A stretch of DNA of 64,000 nt from Pelomonas sp965229315 (GCF_965229315.1 NZ_CBDDJA010000002.1:4003777-4067776); one strand, 5' to 3'. Positions 1-8,561 are shown, counted from the first letter of the stretch. The notes: generated by a model from the sequence alone, not told the origin. Translations and numbers: made by a program.

Positions 1-18
1 CGTTGTCCGCCGCCGGCA

Positions 19-648
19 TCAGGCGGCGCGCTTGAACGTCGCCAGCAGCATGCCCGCCGCCACGAAGAGCGTGCCGAACACGCGGTTCAACGCCTTGATG
101 TGGCTTTCGCTCTTCAACGCCGCCAGCACCCGCGCGGCCAGCGCCGTGTAGCCGGCCATGACGACGAGGTCGGTGAAGGCGAGTGTGCCGCCGATGACCA
201 GGTATTGCGGCGCCAGCGCCGCGTGCAGGTCCAGGAACTGCGGCACCACGGCCAACAGGAAGACGGTGCCCTTGGGGTTCACGGCGTTGATGCCCCAGCC
301 GCGCAGCACCAATTGGCGGCGCGTGACCTGCACCGCGCCGTCGTCCGCCGCCACCATGGGCTTGGCCGGCGCGCGCCACTGCTGCACGCCGAGGAACACG
401 AGGTAGGCCACGCCCGCCCACTTCACCAGCGCGAAGCCCAGCGACGAGGCCGCGATCAGTGCGCCGAGGCCCGCGCCGACAAGGATGACCTGCGTGACGA
501 TGCCCAGGATCAGGCCGAAGGTCATGAAGTAGCCGCGCCGGAAGCCGTGGCTCAGGCCCGCGCTCATGGCGGCCACGGCGCCTGCGCCGGGGGACAGGCT
601 GATCGCCCAGGATGCCGCGAAGAACGCGAGCCAGACCGAAAATTCCAT
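19..648 (-). CDS. LysE/RhtB-family amino-acid exporter
   Basis: Inner-membrane exporter of the LysE/RhtB family, which pumps out amino acids or homoserine-lactone-like compounds. The 209-residue product is almost entirely hydrophobic, with about six membrane spans. Near the N-terminus it has the family signature LSPGAGAVAAMSAGLSHG, and mid-protein GINAVNPKGTVFLLAVVPQF. The ATG at 648 is chosen over an upstream GTG at 660 because GGAGGT lies about 5 nt before it. The gene is divergent from the binding-protein gene at 760, with no operon partner in view. The substrate cannot be read from sequence. Confidence 0.85.
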   Translation of the reverse strand: MEFSVWLAFFAASWAISLSPGAGAVAAMSAGLSHGFRRGYFMTFGLILGIVTQVILVGAGLGALIAASSLGFALVKWAGVAYLVFLGVQQWRAPAKPMVAADDGAVQVTRRQLVLRGWGINAVNPKGTVFLLAVVPQFLDLHAALAPQYLVIGGTLAFTDLVVMAGYTALAARVLAALKSESHIKALNRVFGTLFVAAGMLLATFKRAA

Positions 649-704
649 GAGCACCTCCACACCGCAGCATCACTGCGCGCCGCGGGGCACGGGTTGTAGC
701 ACGC

Positions 705-722
705 GCGCCCCCCGGGGGGCGC
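705..722. repeat. 18-bp perfect GC palindrome
   Basis: Six C followed by six G, flanked by GCG and CGC, make a perfect 18-bp palindrome between the divergent genes at 648 and 760. A similar C5/G6 palindrome lies at 14961-14975. There is no T tract, so it is not a standard terminator. Function unknown. Confidence 0.5.
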
Positions 723-759
723 TGGAAGTCAGGCATTGCCCGCCTAGACTGCGGGCACC

Positions 760-1548
760 TTGCCCACGCCTGCCTCGTTCCGTCTGCTGACCGCCGCCGC
801 CCTCGCGCTGGCTGCGGCGTGCGCCTGCGCGCAGCCCCTGCGCTTCGCGTTCAGCGAGCTCGAACCCTGGAAAACCCGCCAGGGCGGCCAGTTTGGCGGC
901 GCCTACACGGCGATCGTGCGCGAGCTGGCGCGCCGCCTGGACCGGCCACTGCAGATCATCGTCTGCCCCCTGAAGCGCTGCCTGAAGATGCTGGAAGTTG
1001 GCGAGGCCGACCTCGTCATCGGCGTGCAGCAGTCCACCGAGCGGCTGCGCTACTTGCAGTACCTCGCGGCCCCGTACCGCCGCACCAGCAGCGACCGCGT
1101 GTTCCTGCTGCGCCGCGTCGACGCCCGCCGCGTCGCCCGCTACGAGGACCTGCAAGGCCTGCGCATCGGCGTCAAGCAGGGCAGCGAATACTTCGACCGC
1201 TTCGACAAGGACACGCAGCTCATCAAGGATGCCGCGCCCACCGCCGAGGCCTCGTTGCGCAAGCTGATGCTCGGCCGTGTGGACACCGTGCTCATGCCGC
1301 AGGACCAGGCGCTCGCGCTGCTGGGCCAGCTCGGCCTGCACCGCGACGTCGAGATCGCGCCGCTGCGCGTGCCCGACCCGACGCCGCGCTCCATCGCCAT
1401 CTCCCGGGCGTCGCCGCTGCTCGCGCAACTGCCGCAGCTGGAGCAGGCCATGCGCGAGATGCGTGAGGACGGCACCTTGGCGGCCATCTACAACCGCCAC
1501 TACTACCAACGCTACCGGGTTGCCCGGCACAGCGTGCTGATCGACTGA
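760..1548 (+). CDS. Periplasmic solute-binding protein, amino-acid type (orphan)
   Basis: Exported protein of 262 residues resembling the family 3 extracellular solute-binding proteins. An N-terminal signal peptide (residues 1-24, hydrophobic run then ACAQ) precedes a two-lobe fold. Phrases typical of the family include a mid-protein stretch close to GLRIGVKQGSEYFDRF and an inter-lobe EASLRKLMLGRVDTVL. The only in-frame start after an upstream stop is TTG at 760, so the start is less certain. No permease or ATPase is adjacent. It may serve a transporter elsewhere or act as a sensory or scavenging protein. radA follows after 6 nt. Confidence 0.75.
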   Translation: MPTPASFRLLTAAALALAAACACAQPLRFAFSELEPWKTRQGGQFGGAYTAIVRELARRLDRPLQIIVCPLKRCLKMLEVGEADLVIGVQQSTERLRYLQYLAAPYRRTSSDRVFLLRRVDARRVARYEDLQGLRIGVKQGSEYFDRFDKDTQLIKDAAPTAEASLRKLMLGRVDTVLMPQDQALALLGQLGLHRDVEIAPLRVPDPTPRSIAISRASPLLAQLPQLEQAMREMREDGTLAAIYNRHYYQRYRVARHSVLID

Positions 1549-1554
1549 AAGCCC

Positions 1555-2919
1555 ATGGCCAAGGACAAATCCCTCTACGTCTGCAGTGAATGCGGCGGCA
1601 CCAACGCGAAGTGGCTGGGCAAGTGCCCGCACTGCGGCGCCTGGAACACGCTGACCGAGACGGTGGCTGAAGCGCCCGCTGCGGGTAAGAACCGCTACCA
1701 GTCGCTGGCCCGCAGCCAGCCGGTGGCGACGCTGTCGGACATCGAGGCCAGTGACTTCGAGCGCACGCCCACGGGCCAGGAGGAACTGGACCGCGTGCTG
1801 GGCGGCGGCATCGTCGCCGGCGGCGTGGTGCTGATCGGTGGCGACCCGGGCATCGGCAAGTCCACGCTGCTGCTGCAGGCCGTCGAGTCGCTGAGCCAGA
1901 CGGTCAAGGTGCTGTACGTGACCGGCGAGGAATCGGGCGCGCAGGTCGCGATGCGCTCGCGCCGCCTGGGCCTGGCGGGCACCCAGGTGCGCGTGATGGC
2001 CGAGATCAGCCTGGAGCGCATCCTCGCCACCATCGACGTGGAGGCGCCCGACTTCTGCGTCATCGACTCCATCCAGACGATGTACTCCGAGCAGCTCAGC
2101 TCGGCGCCCGGCTCGGTCGCCCAGGTGCGCGAGTGCGCGGCGCAACTCACGCGCACGGCCAAGGCGCGCGGCTGCGCGATGGTGCTGGTGGGGCATGTGA
2201 CCAAGGAGGGCGCGCTGGCCGGCCCGCGCGTGCTGGAGCACATCGTCGACACGGTGCTGTATTTCGAGGGCGACACGCACAGCAGCTTTCGCCTCGTGCG
2301 CGCCATCAAGAACCGCTTCGGCGCCGTCAACGAGATCGGCGTGTTCGCGATGACGGAGAAGGGCCTGAAAGGCGTGGCCAACCCGAGCGCGATCTTCCTG
2401 TCCACGCACGCCGAGCCGGTGCCGGGCAGCTGCGTGCTCGTGACGCTCGAAGGCACGCGGCCGCTGCTGGTGGAGCTGCAGGCGCTGGTGGACAGCGGCG
2501 GCGTCAGTCCACGGCGGCTCTCGGTGGGCCTGGACCGGGATCGTCTCGCGATGCTGCTGGCGGTGCTGCACCGCCACGCCGGTGTGGCCACCGGCGACCA
2601 GGACGTGTTCGTCAACGCGGTGGGGGGCGTGCGCATCACCGAGCCGGCGGCCGACCTGGCGGTGATGCTGGCGATCCAGAGCAGCCTGCGCGGCAAGGCG
2701 CTGCCGAAAGGCTTCATCGCCTTCGGCGAGGTGGGCCTGGCCGGCGAGGTGCGCCCCGCGCCGCGCGGCCAGGAGCGGCTGAAGGAGGCAGCCAAGCTGG
2801 GCTTCAGCGTCGCCGTGGTGCCCAAGGCCAACGCGCCGAAGAAGGCCATCGAGGGACTGACCATCCATGCCGTCGAGCGCGTGGAGCAGGCCATCGACGT
2901 GCTGCGCGGCCTGGTCTGA
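1555..2919 (+). CDS. radA: DNA repair protein RadA
   Basis: RadA is a RecA-like, ring-forming DNA helicase that drives branch migration during homologous recombination. The 454-residue product has the expected domains in order. A four-cysteine zinc finger uses C10, C13, C24 and C27. A RecA-type ATPase has the Walker A loop GGDPGIGKST at 95-104. The RadA-specific KNRFG motif sits at 252-256. A Lon-protease-like C-terminal domain carries no obvious catalytic Ser-Lys pair. Length is normal. It starts 6 nt after the binding-protein gene, so the two may share a transcript. Confidence 0.97.
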   Translation: MAKDKSLYVCSECGGTNAKWLGKCPHCGAWNTLTETVAEAPAAGKNRYQSLARSQPVATLSDIEASDFERTPTGQEELDRVLGGGIVAGGVVLIGGDPGIGKSTLLLQAVESLSQTVKVLYVTGEESGAQVAMRSRRLGLAGTQVRVMAEISLERILATIDVEAPDFCVIDSIQTMYSEQLSSAPGSVAQVRECAAQLTRTAKARGCAMVLVGHVTKEGALAGPRVLEHIVDTVLYFEGDTHSSFRLVRAIKNRFGAVNEIGVFAMTEKGLKGVANPSAIFLSTHAEPVPGSCVLVTLEGTRPLLVELQALVDSGGVSPRRLSVGLDRDRLAMLLAVLHRHAGVATGDQDVFVNAVGGVRITEPAADLAVMLAIQSSLRGKALPKGFIAFGEVGLAGEVRPAPRGQERLKEAAKLGFSVAVVPKANAPKKAIEGLTIHAVERVEQAIDVLRGLV

Positions 2920-2996
2920 CGACAACCGCAGGTTTGCATGCTGCACGGCAGCCCAAAGACTGCATAGGATAGTGACCTCGCACCGGAGGAAGCCTC

Positions 2997-3428
2997 ATGT
3001 CCGATCACGCCGATCTCAGGCAATTCGCCCGCACCGACTTTCTCGGCGCCCAGCACGACGCGGAGTCCCTGCCCGGCTGGGTCTTCAAGCCGGTGCAGTT
3101 CAGCCAGGGACCGGCCGGCCTGGTGCTGAACATGAGCGACGGCGGCCTGCAGGTGCTGACCAGCGCCTCCGAACCGCTGGACGACGCGCGCTACGAGGTC
3201 GTGCTGCTGCTGGGCCGCTCCGATGCGGACGCGGCGGACGAGCAGGTGTCGTGGTTCAACGGCGTCGTCGAGCGCAAGTGGTCGCGGCCGGTGCCGCGCA
3301 TGGGCATCCTGCACGGCATGTGCTTCACGGCGCGCAACTCCACGGCCGAGCAGTTCCTGGCCGGCCACCAGGCCGCGCTGGAGTCGGGCCAGTGGGTGCG
3401 CTGCCTGTTGCTCAAGGTACCCGGCTAG
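2997..3428 (+). CDS. PilZ-like protein
   Basis: Soluble 143-residue protein, probably a PilZ-type domain. PilZ domains bind cyclic-di-GMP through an RxxxR motif and a D/NxSxxG motif. The second is visible as NMSDGG near residue 45, followed by a beta-rich segment. A clear RxxxR just before it is missing, so ligand binding is doubtful. The ATG at 2997 has GGAGG about 8 nt upstream. The VOC gene follows after 8 nt. Confidence 0.55.
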   Translation: MSDHADLRQFARTDFLGAQHDAESLPGWVFKPVQFSQGPAGLVLNMSDGGLQVLTSASEPLDDARYEVVLLLGRSDADAADEQVSWFNGVVERKWSRPVPRMGILHGMCFTARNSTAEQFLAGHQAALESGQWVRCLLLKVPG

Positions 3429-3436
3429 GGGCTGTC

Positions 3437-3853
3437 ATGGCGCACTGCGGCCGACTGCTCGACCACGTGCACCTGCGCGTGAGCGACCTGGCAGCCAGCC
3501 GGCGCTTCTACCGCGCCGCGCTGGCCGCCATCGGCCGGCTGGATGCGTTCGGCGAAGCGGCGGGCTGCTTTTTTGCGGACGAGTTCTACGTCGACCAGGC
3601 CGACGGCCGCGTGTCGCATGTGCACCTGGCTTTCCAGGCCCGCAGCGAGGCCGAGGTGCAGCGCTTCCACGCGATGACGCTGGCCGCCGGCGGTCGCGAC
3701 CAGGGCGGGCCGGGGCCGCGCCGCTACCACCCGGGCTACTACGCCGCCTTCGTGCTGGACCCGGATGGCAACAACATCGAGGCCGTCTACCACGGGCCGA
3801 CCGCGCGCTCGGCCGACAGCGTCGAGGTGACGCGCCTGCCGCCGCCGGCCTGA
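3437..3853 (+). CDS. VOC-family (glyoxalase/dioxygenase fold) protein
   Basis: Protein of 138 residues with the vicinal-oxygen-chelate fold shared by glyoxalase I, fosfomycin-resistance proteins and extradiol dioxygenases. It opens with the typical DHVHLRVSDLAASRRFY and closes with YYAAFVLDPDGNNIEAVYH, which together supply metal-binding His and Glu residues. The substrate is unknown. It belongs to a closely spaced run of small genes from 2997 to 4605. Confidence 0.8.
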   Translation: MAHCGRLLDHVHLRVSDLAASRRFYRAALAAIGRLDAFGEAAGCFFADEFYVDQADGRVSHVHLAFQARSEAEVQRFHAMTLAAGGRDQGGPGPRRYHPGYYAAFVLDPDGNNIEAVYHGPTARSADSVEVTRLPPPA

Positions 3854-3874
3854 CGCCATGGCAGGATGCGCGCC

Positions 3875-4222
3875 ATGAGCGCACTGCCCGCCCCTCCCTA
3901 CTACGCCGTCATCTTCACCAGCCAGCGCACGCCCACGGACGCCGGGTACGGCGACATGGCGGACCGCATGGTGGCCTTGGCCGCAGAGCAGCCGGGGTAT
4001 CTGGGCATGGAGAGCGCGCGCGGCGACGACGGGCTGGGCATCACGGTGTCGTACTGGCGCAGCAGCGACGACATCCTCGCCTGGCGCCGCCATGCCGAGC
4101 ACAAGGTGGCCCGCGACACGGGGCGCAGCGACTGGTATGCACACTACAGCGTGCGTGTCGCCCAGGTCGAGCGGGCCTATGCCTGGGAACGCGCCGACGG
4201 TGCGAAGGACCCGCAGGCATGA
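3875..4222 (+). CDS. Antibiotic-biosynthesis-monooxygenase-like (ABM) protein
   Basis: Small 115-residue protein with the ferredoxin-like fold of the ABM superfamily. Markers are the opening YYAVIFTSQRT and the central VSYWRSSDDILAWRRHAEH, a phrase common in family members annotated as heme-degrading or ABM enzymes. The ATG at 3875 is preferred over one at 3866 because AGGA lies 8 nt before it. Its stop overlaps the start of the next gene (ATGA). The reaction is not known. Confidence 0.75.
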   Translation: MSALPAPPYYAVIFTSQRTPTDAGYGDMADRMVALAAEQPGYLGMESARGDDGLGITVSYWRSSDDILAWRRHAEHKVARDTGRSDWYAHYSVRVAQVERAYAWERADGAKDPQA

Positions 4223-4605
4223 ACCCGTGGATCGGTGTGGGGCTGGCGTTGCTGGCGCTGCTGGCCGGCGGCGCGCTGCTCGGCTGGCAGGGCGCCATCT
4301 TCGCGACGACCGGCATCATCTTCTGGCTGCTGCTGCAGATCTCGCGGCTGATGCGCGTCATGAAGATGGCGGGCGCTGCACCGATGGGGTCGGTCGCTAA
4401 TGCGGTGATGCTGTCAGCCAAGCTGCACGCGGGCATGAAGCTGGTCGACCTGATCACGCTGACCGGCAGCCTGGGTGTGAAGCAGGCGCCGGAGACCTTC
4501 GTCTGGCGCGACGCGGCCGGCGACGCGGTGCAAGTCAAGCTGGTGAAAGGCAAGCTCGTCGAATGGCAGTTGATGCGCGCGGCACAGGCCGACGCGACTT
4601 CGTAA
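4219..4605 (+). CDS. Small membrane protein of unknown function
   Basis: Product of 128 residues. Two hydrophobic segments (about residues 4-23 and 25-41) form a likely membrane hairpin. A basic and polar C-terminal half follows, including LMRVMKMAGAAPMGS and LVKGKLVEWQLM. No family is recognised. It starts inside the stop codon of the ABM gene, so the two are very likely co-translated. ilvE begins 36 nt downstream. Confidence 0.7.
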   Translation: MNPWIGVGLALLALLAGGALLGWQGAIFATTGIIFWLLLQISRLMRVMKMAGAAPMGSVANAVMLSAKLHAGMKLVDLITLTGSLGVKQAPETFVWRDAAGDAVQVKLVKGKLVEWQLMRAAQADATS

Positions 4606-4641
4606 AATCGCCGTCTTTCTTCCCCAGCCCTGGAGTACCCG

Positions 4642-5586
4642 ATGGTCCCCGCCCCCCTGCACGACCGCGACGGCAAGATCTGGATGGACGGCGAACTCGT
4701 CGACTGGCGCGATGCCAAGATCCACGTGCTGACGCACACGCTGCACTACGGCTGCGGCGCTTTCGAGGGCGTGCGCGCCTATGACACGGTCAATGGCACG
4801 GCCATCTTCCGGCTGCAGGAGCACACGCAGCGCCTGTTCAACAGCGGCAAGATCCTGCGCATGAAGATCCCGTTCTCGCAGGAACAGGTCAACGACGCGC
4901 AGCGCGAGGTCGTCAAGGCCAACGGCCTGAAGAGCGCCTACATCCGCCCGCTGATCTGGATCGGCTCCGAGAAGCTGGGCGTGAGCCCCAAGGGCAACCA
5001 GGTGCACCTGATGGTGGCCGCGTGGAGCTGGGGCGCCTACCTGGGCGAAGAGGGCATGAAGCGCGGCATCCGCGTCAAGACCAGCTCCTACACGCGCCAC
5101 CACGTCAACATCACCATGACGCAGGCCAAGACGGTGTCTAACTACACCAACTCCATCCTCGCCAACATGGAAGCCACCGACGACGGCTACGACGAGGCGC
5201 TGCTGCTGGACGCCTCCGGCTTCGTCTCCGAAGGCGCGGGCGAGAACCTGTTCGTCATCAAGAACGGCGTGGTCTACACGCCCGACCTGTCGGCCGGCGC
5301 GCTCAACGGCATCACGCGCAACACCATCTTCTCGATCTGCCAGGACCTGGGCCTGAAGCTGGTCGAGAAGCGCATCACCCGCGACGAGGTCTACATCTGC
5401 GACGAGGCCTTCTTCACCGGCACCGCCGCCGAGGTCACGCCCATCCGCGAGCTGGACCGCATCGAGCTCGGGACCGGCAGCCACGCGGGCTCGCGCGGCC
5501 CCATCACCGAAAAGATCCAGTCGGCCTTCTTCGACATCGTCAATGGCCGCAACCCCAAGTACGCCCACTGGCTCACCGCCTGCTGA
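4642..5586 (+). CDS. ilvE: Branched-chain amino-acid aminotransferase
   Basis: Pyridoxal-phosphate enzyme that carries out the last step of valine, leucine and isoleucine synthesis by amino transfer from glutamate. The 314-residue protein is normal for fold type IV. The N-terminal HVLTHTLHYGCGAFEGVRAY is diagnostic. The Schiff-base lysine is K163 in QAKTVSNYTNS. The cofactor-binding DASGFVSEGAGENLF and GTAAEVTPI segments are intact. TGGAG lies about 8 nt before the ATG. The zinc-finger gene that follows is its usual partner in Burkholderiales. Confidence 0.96.
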   Translation: MVPAPLHDRDGKIWMDGELVDWRDAKIHVLTHTLHYGCGAFEGVRAYDTVNGTAIFRLQEHTQRLFNSGKILRMKIPFSQEQVNDAQREVVKANGLKSAYIRPLIWIGSEKLGVSPKGNQVHLMVAAWSWGAYLGEEGMKRGIRVKTSSYTRHHVNITMTQAKTVSNYTNSILANMEATDDGYDEALLLDASGFVSEGAGENLFVIKNGVVYTPDLSAGALNGITRNTIFSICQDLGLKLVEKRITRDEVYICDEAFFTGTAAEVTPIRELDRIELGTGSHAGSRGPITEKIQSAFFDIVNGRNPKYAHWLTAC

Positions 5587-5608
5587 CCGCCGTCTGAAGA
5601 GAACAACC

Positions 5609-5824
5609 ATGAGCACCACCCAAGCCCCCGCCGCCACCGTCGAAGTCACCGCCAAGGACTGCCAGGACAACGGCAGCGTCTTCTGCCCCAACCCCAAGAT
5701 GGCGCTGTGGAGCACCCACCCGCGCGTCTTCATCGATCTCACCCACGGCGGCAAGGGCCAATGCCCCTATTGCGGCACGCTCTACAAGCTCAAGGCCGGC
5801 GAGGTGCTGTCCGGCGGCCACTGA
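5609..5824 (+). CDS. Small zinc-finger (CHCC-type) protein
   Basis: Protein of 71 residues with the short zinc-finger domain (zf-CHCC) also found in a complex I accessory subunit. The metal ligands fit the pattern: C in VFCPNP, then H of STHPRV, then the pair C-P-Y-C near the C-terminus. The ATG at 5609 is used because it begins 22 nt after ilvE with AAGAGA upstream. Its stop overlaps the next ATG. The cellular role is not established. Confidence 0.85.
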   Translation: MSTTQAPAATVEVTAKDCQDNGSVFCPNPKMALWSTHPRVFIDLTHGGKGQCPYCGTLYKLKAGEVLSGGH

Positions 5825-6279
5825 TGCCCCGCACCCCTGCACAGCAGGCCGTGCTGCTGGCCTCGCCCGACGACACCGAGGTGCAGTTCTACGAAGCGCT
5901 GCAGCATGCCGACCTGGACCACCTGATGGCCCTGTGGGCGGATGACGAGGAGATCGCCTGCGTGCACCCGGGCGGCCCGCGCATCGTCGGGCTGGCCGCC
6001 ATCCGCGCGGCGTTCCAGGCCGTCTTCGAGCGCGGCGCGGTGCAGGTGCATCCCGAGCGCGTGCGCCGGCTGCACAGCGGCGACTGCGCCATCCACCATG
6101 TGCTGGAGCGCGTGCAACTGCACGCCCCGGCCGACAAGGCCCCGCCCACGGCCTGGGTCATCGCCACCAACGTCTACCTCAAGACCGCCCTGGGCTGGCG
6201 CCTGGTGCTGCACCACGCCAGCCCCGGCAGCGCGGGCGACGTGCAGGAACTGGTGGCCGACGCCGGCACCTTGCACTGA
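5824..6279 (+). CDS. SnoaL-like / NTF2-family protein
   Basis: Cone-shaped NTF2-like protein of 151 residues. The core reads EVQFYEALQHADLDHLMALW, then HPGGPRIVGLAAIRAAF, and ends with a beta-rich LGWRLVLHHASPGS, as in proteins annotated as SnoaL-like or as DUF4440-type. Such folds serve as small enzymes or ligand-binding domains, and the function here is unknown. Translation is coupled to the zinc-finger gene by an ATG overlapping its stop codon. Confidence 0.75.
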   Translation: MPRTPAQQAVLLASPDDTEVQFYEALQHADLDHLMALWADDEEIACVHPGGPRIVGLAAIRAAFQAVFERGAVQVHPERVRRLHSGDCAIHHVLERVQLHAPADKAPPTAWVIATNVYLKTALGWRLVLHHASPGSAGDVQELVADAGTLH

Positions 6280-6354
6280 ATACGGTTACACCGCAGCAAG
6301 CAGGGTTGACGCGGGCTGTGCGAGTATCAGCGTCGTCTTTTCTTGCCTCGTGAC

Positions 6355-7320
6355 ATGCAGTACCGCGCCCCCCGCTGGCTTCCCGGCGGCCACGTCCAGA
6401 CCATCTGGCCCGCCCTGTTCAGCCGCCAGCACGACGGCCCCGCGCCGAGCTGGACGCGCGAGCGCTGGGCCACGCCCGATGGCGACTTCATCGACGTCGA
6501 CTTCCTCGAAGGAGCGCCCGAAGGCGCCCCGCTGTTCGTGCTCTTTCACGGTTTGGAGGGCGACCGCGCCAGCCATTCCAGCGTCGCCTTCGCGAGCGTC
6601 GCGCGCGAGCGCGGATGGGCGATGGCGCTGCCGCATTTCCGCGGCTGCTCCGGCGAGCTGAACCACGCGCCGCGCGCCTACCACTCGGGCGACTACGAGG
6701 AAGTCGGCTGGATCCTGGATCGTCTGCGCGAGCGCCACGGCGCCAAGCTGCTCGCCGCCGGCGTGTCGCTGGGCGGCAATGCACTGCTGCGCTGGGCCGA
6801 AGAGGCCGGCAGCGAGGCGGCGAAGGTGGCGCACGCCGTCTGCGCCGTCTGCTCGCCCATTGACCTCGCCGCCGCCGGCGCGGCCATCGACCGCGGCTTC
6901 AACAAGCAGGTCTACGCGCGCCGCTTCCTGCGCACGATGATCCCGAAGGCGCTGCGCAAGCTGCAGCAGCACCCGGGGCTGTTCGACGGCGAGCGGCTGA
7001 AGCGCGTGTCGACCATCTACGACTTCGACAACCTCTTCACCGCGCCGCTGCACGGCTTCAAGGGCACCGAGGACTACTGGGCCCGCGCCGCCGCCAAGCC
7101 GCACCTGCACCGCATCCGCGTCCCGGCGCTGGTGCTGAACGCGCGCAACGACCCCTTCGTGCCCGGCCACAGCCTGCCGCATGCGGCCGACGTGGGCCGA
7201 CACGTGACGCTCTGGCAGCCCGGCCATGGCGGCCACGTGGGCTTCCCTGCGGGCACGCTGCCCGGGCATCTGCTGACCATGCCGCAGCAGGTGTGCGACT
7301 GGCTCGGCAGACAGACCTGA
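6355..7320 (+). CDS. YheT-type alpha/beta hydrolase
   Basis: Alpha/beta hydrolase of 321 residues from the YheT/ABHD1 group, esterase-like enzymes of uncertain substrate. It opens with the group's characteristic RAPRWLPGGHVQTIWPAL. The nucleophile elbow GVSLGGNAL places the serine at 138. The acid is probably the Asp in NARNDPFVP and the base the His in PGHGGHVGFP. An in-frame TTG 12 nt upstream is an alternative start. A conserved unknown gene follows at 7336, probably in the same operon. Confidence 0.9.
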   Translation: MQYRAPRWLPGGHVQTIWPALFSRQHDGPAPSWTRERWATPDGDFIDVDFLEGAPEGAPLFVLFHGLEGDRASHSSVAFASVARERGWAMALPHFRGCSGELNHAPRAYHSGDYEEVGWILDRLRERHGAKLLAAGVSLGGNALLRWAEEAGSEAAKVAHAVCAVCSPIDLAAAGAAIDRGFNKQVYARRFLRTMIPKALRKLQQHPGLFDGERLKRVSTIYDFDNLFTAPLHGFKGTEDYWARAAAKPHLHRIRVPALVLNARNDPFVPGHSLPHAADVGRHVTLWQPGHGGHVGFPAGTLPGHLLTMPQQVCDWLGRQT

Positions 7321-7335
7321 CCCCCGGAGGCACGG

Positions 7336-7854
7336 ATGGACCCCATCGTCGAAGCCGCGTTGAAGAAGTGGCCCAACGTGCCGCATTGCTACGGCTGGCT
7401 GGCGCTGGACGCGCGCGGCGACTGGTACATGCGCGACGACCGTATCCAGCAGGCCGGCCCGTTCCCGCGCGTGAAGGGCAGCCGCATCGAACACGACAAG
7501 CTGCTCGCCTTCATCGGCCGCAACTACGCGGCGGACGAGCGCGGCGCCTGGTTCTTCCAGAACGGCCCGCAGCGCGTCTACGTGGAGCTGGAATGCACGC
7601 CGTGGATCTGGCGCCTGCAGCCCGATGGCCGTGTGCTCACGCACACCGGCCTGCAGGCGAACGTGGCGTCGGCCTGCCTTGACGAAGCCGGCCACCTCTA
7701 CCTGCTCACCGACCTAGGGCCGGGCCTGGTCCACACGCAGGACATGGCGCTGGCTGCCGAGGCCGTCGAGAGCGGCCGTTGGGTGCCGCAGGACTGCTTC
7801 GCCGGCAAGCTGCCAGCGCTGTACGGCTACCAGCTGCGTCCGCAACCCGGCTGA
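7336..7854 (+). CDS. Conserved protein of unknown function
   Basis: Soluble 172-residue protein. It opens with WPNVPHCYGWLALDARGDWYMRDD (shown across two segments), and later has FIGRNYAADERGAWFFQNG and VYVELECTPWIWRL. These aromatic, tryptophan-rich blocks give the impression of repeated beta strands. I recognise it as a family often next to YheT-like genes in betaproteobacteria but assign no function. GGAGG lies 5 nt before the ATG, and the spacing to the hydrolase is 15 nt. Confidence 0.75.
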   Translation: MDPIVEAALKKWPNVPHCYGWLALDARGDWYMRDDRIQQAGPFPRVKGSRIEHDKLLAFIGRNYAADERGAWFFQNGPQRVYVELECTPWIWRLQPDGRVLTHTGLQANVASACLDEAGHLYLLTDLGPGLVHTQDMALAAEAVESGRWVPQDCFAGKLPALYGYQLRPQPG

Positions 7855-7871
7855 AGCGCGCAGGCGCGAAA

Positions 7872-7892
7872 AAGCCCGCTCGCGGCGGGCTT
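7872..7892. terminator. Bidirectional intrinsic terminator
   Basis: An 8-bp stem AAGCCCGC/GCGGGCTT with a 5-nt loop lies between convergent genes. On the minus strand it runs straight into TTTTTCG, so it terminates the cytochrome gene well. On the plus strand it is followed by TTCTC and could also stop readthrough from 7854. Confidence 0.8.
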
Positions 7893-7912
7893 CTCAAGAG
7901 GGCGCGCAGGCC

Positions 7913-8452
7913 TCAGTTCGCGGCCGAAGCGGCCGGTGCCGGCATCTTGGGTTCGTCGAACTTGGCGCCGCCCTGGTTGGCCATGTAGACGACCGCGCGC
8001 TGGATCTCGAAATCCGAGAAATCACCACCGCCCTGCGGGCCCATGTTGCCCTTGCCCGCCAGCGCGGAGTGCAGCAGCGCCTCGACGCCGCTCTTGATGC
8101 GCGGGCCCCAGGCGGCCGCATCACCCAGCTTGGGCGCACCGGCGGCGCCGGTCGCATGGCAGGCCGAGCACTGGGCCTGGAAGACCTGCTCGCCGGTCTT
8201 CATGGACGCCGCGTCGTTCACATCCTTGACCTCGACATGGCCGACCGGCGCAATGCGCCCGGCGACCGCCTCGCCCTCCAGCGCGCCCGTGCCGGCGGCC
8301 GGCTTGGTGGCGGTGGTGACGTAGTTGGCCAGAAGGATGATGACGATCACCGGCACCACGAAGGAAAACAGCACGGCCCAGGCCAGTTGCTTGGGCGTCT
8401 TGATCGGGCCCGTGTGGGCTTCGTCGTGATCGTGATCTTGGCTGGCGCTCAT
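7913..8452 (-). CDS. Membrane-anchored cytochrome c5-like protein
   Basis: Electron-transfer protein of 179 residues. A histidine-rich N-terminus (residues 7-13) is followed by one membrane span at about 25-44. A periplasmic monoheme domain carries the CxxCH site CSACH at 95-99, with an axial methionine probably in the following GKGNMGPQGGG. This is the class I cytochrome c5 type that commonly relays electrons to terminal oxidases in Burkholderiales. GAGGA sits 5 nt before the ATG, and a TATAAT -10 box lies upstream at 8522-8517. Confidence 0.88.
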   Translation of the reverse strand: MSASQDHDHDEAHTGPIKTPKQLAWAVLFSFVVPVIVIILLANYVTTATKPAAGTGALEGEAVAGRIAPVGHVEVKDVNDAASMKTGEQVFQAQCSACHATGAAGAPKLGDAAAWGPRIKSGVEALLHSALAGKGNMGPQGGGDFSDFEIQRAVVYMANQGGAKFDEPKMPAPAASAAN

Positions 8453-8516
8453 GGAGTCCTCTTGTTGGTCCTTGTCGTCGCTTCGGTGCCCGCCGCGCGG
8501 GACACAAAACCCACCA

Positions 8517-8522
8517 ATTATA
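8517..8522 (-). promoter_or_regulatory. -10 box for the cytochrome c5 gene
   Basis: On the minus strand the hexamer is a perfect TATAAT, about 65 nt upstream of the cytochrome start. The -35 region is GC-rich and weak, and the spacer contains the 10-bp palindrome CCCCATGGGG. Confidence 0.55.
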
Positions 8523-8561
8523 GGCAGCCCCCATGGGGCCTCGGCCTCATGGGAACCCCGC

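Noticed and set aside
670..2946. A 758-codon open frame on the minus strand across radA
   Set aside because: Antisense shadow of a conserved gene, with low-complexity His/Gln/Arg composition and no motif.
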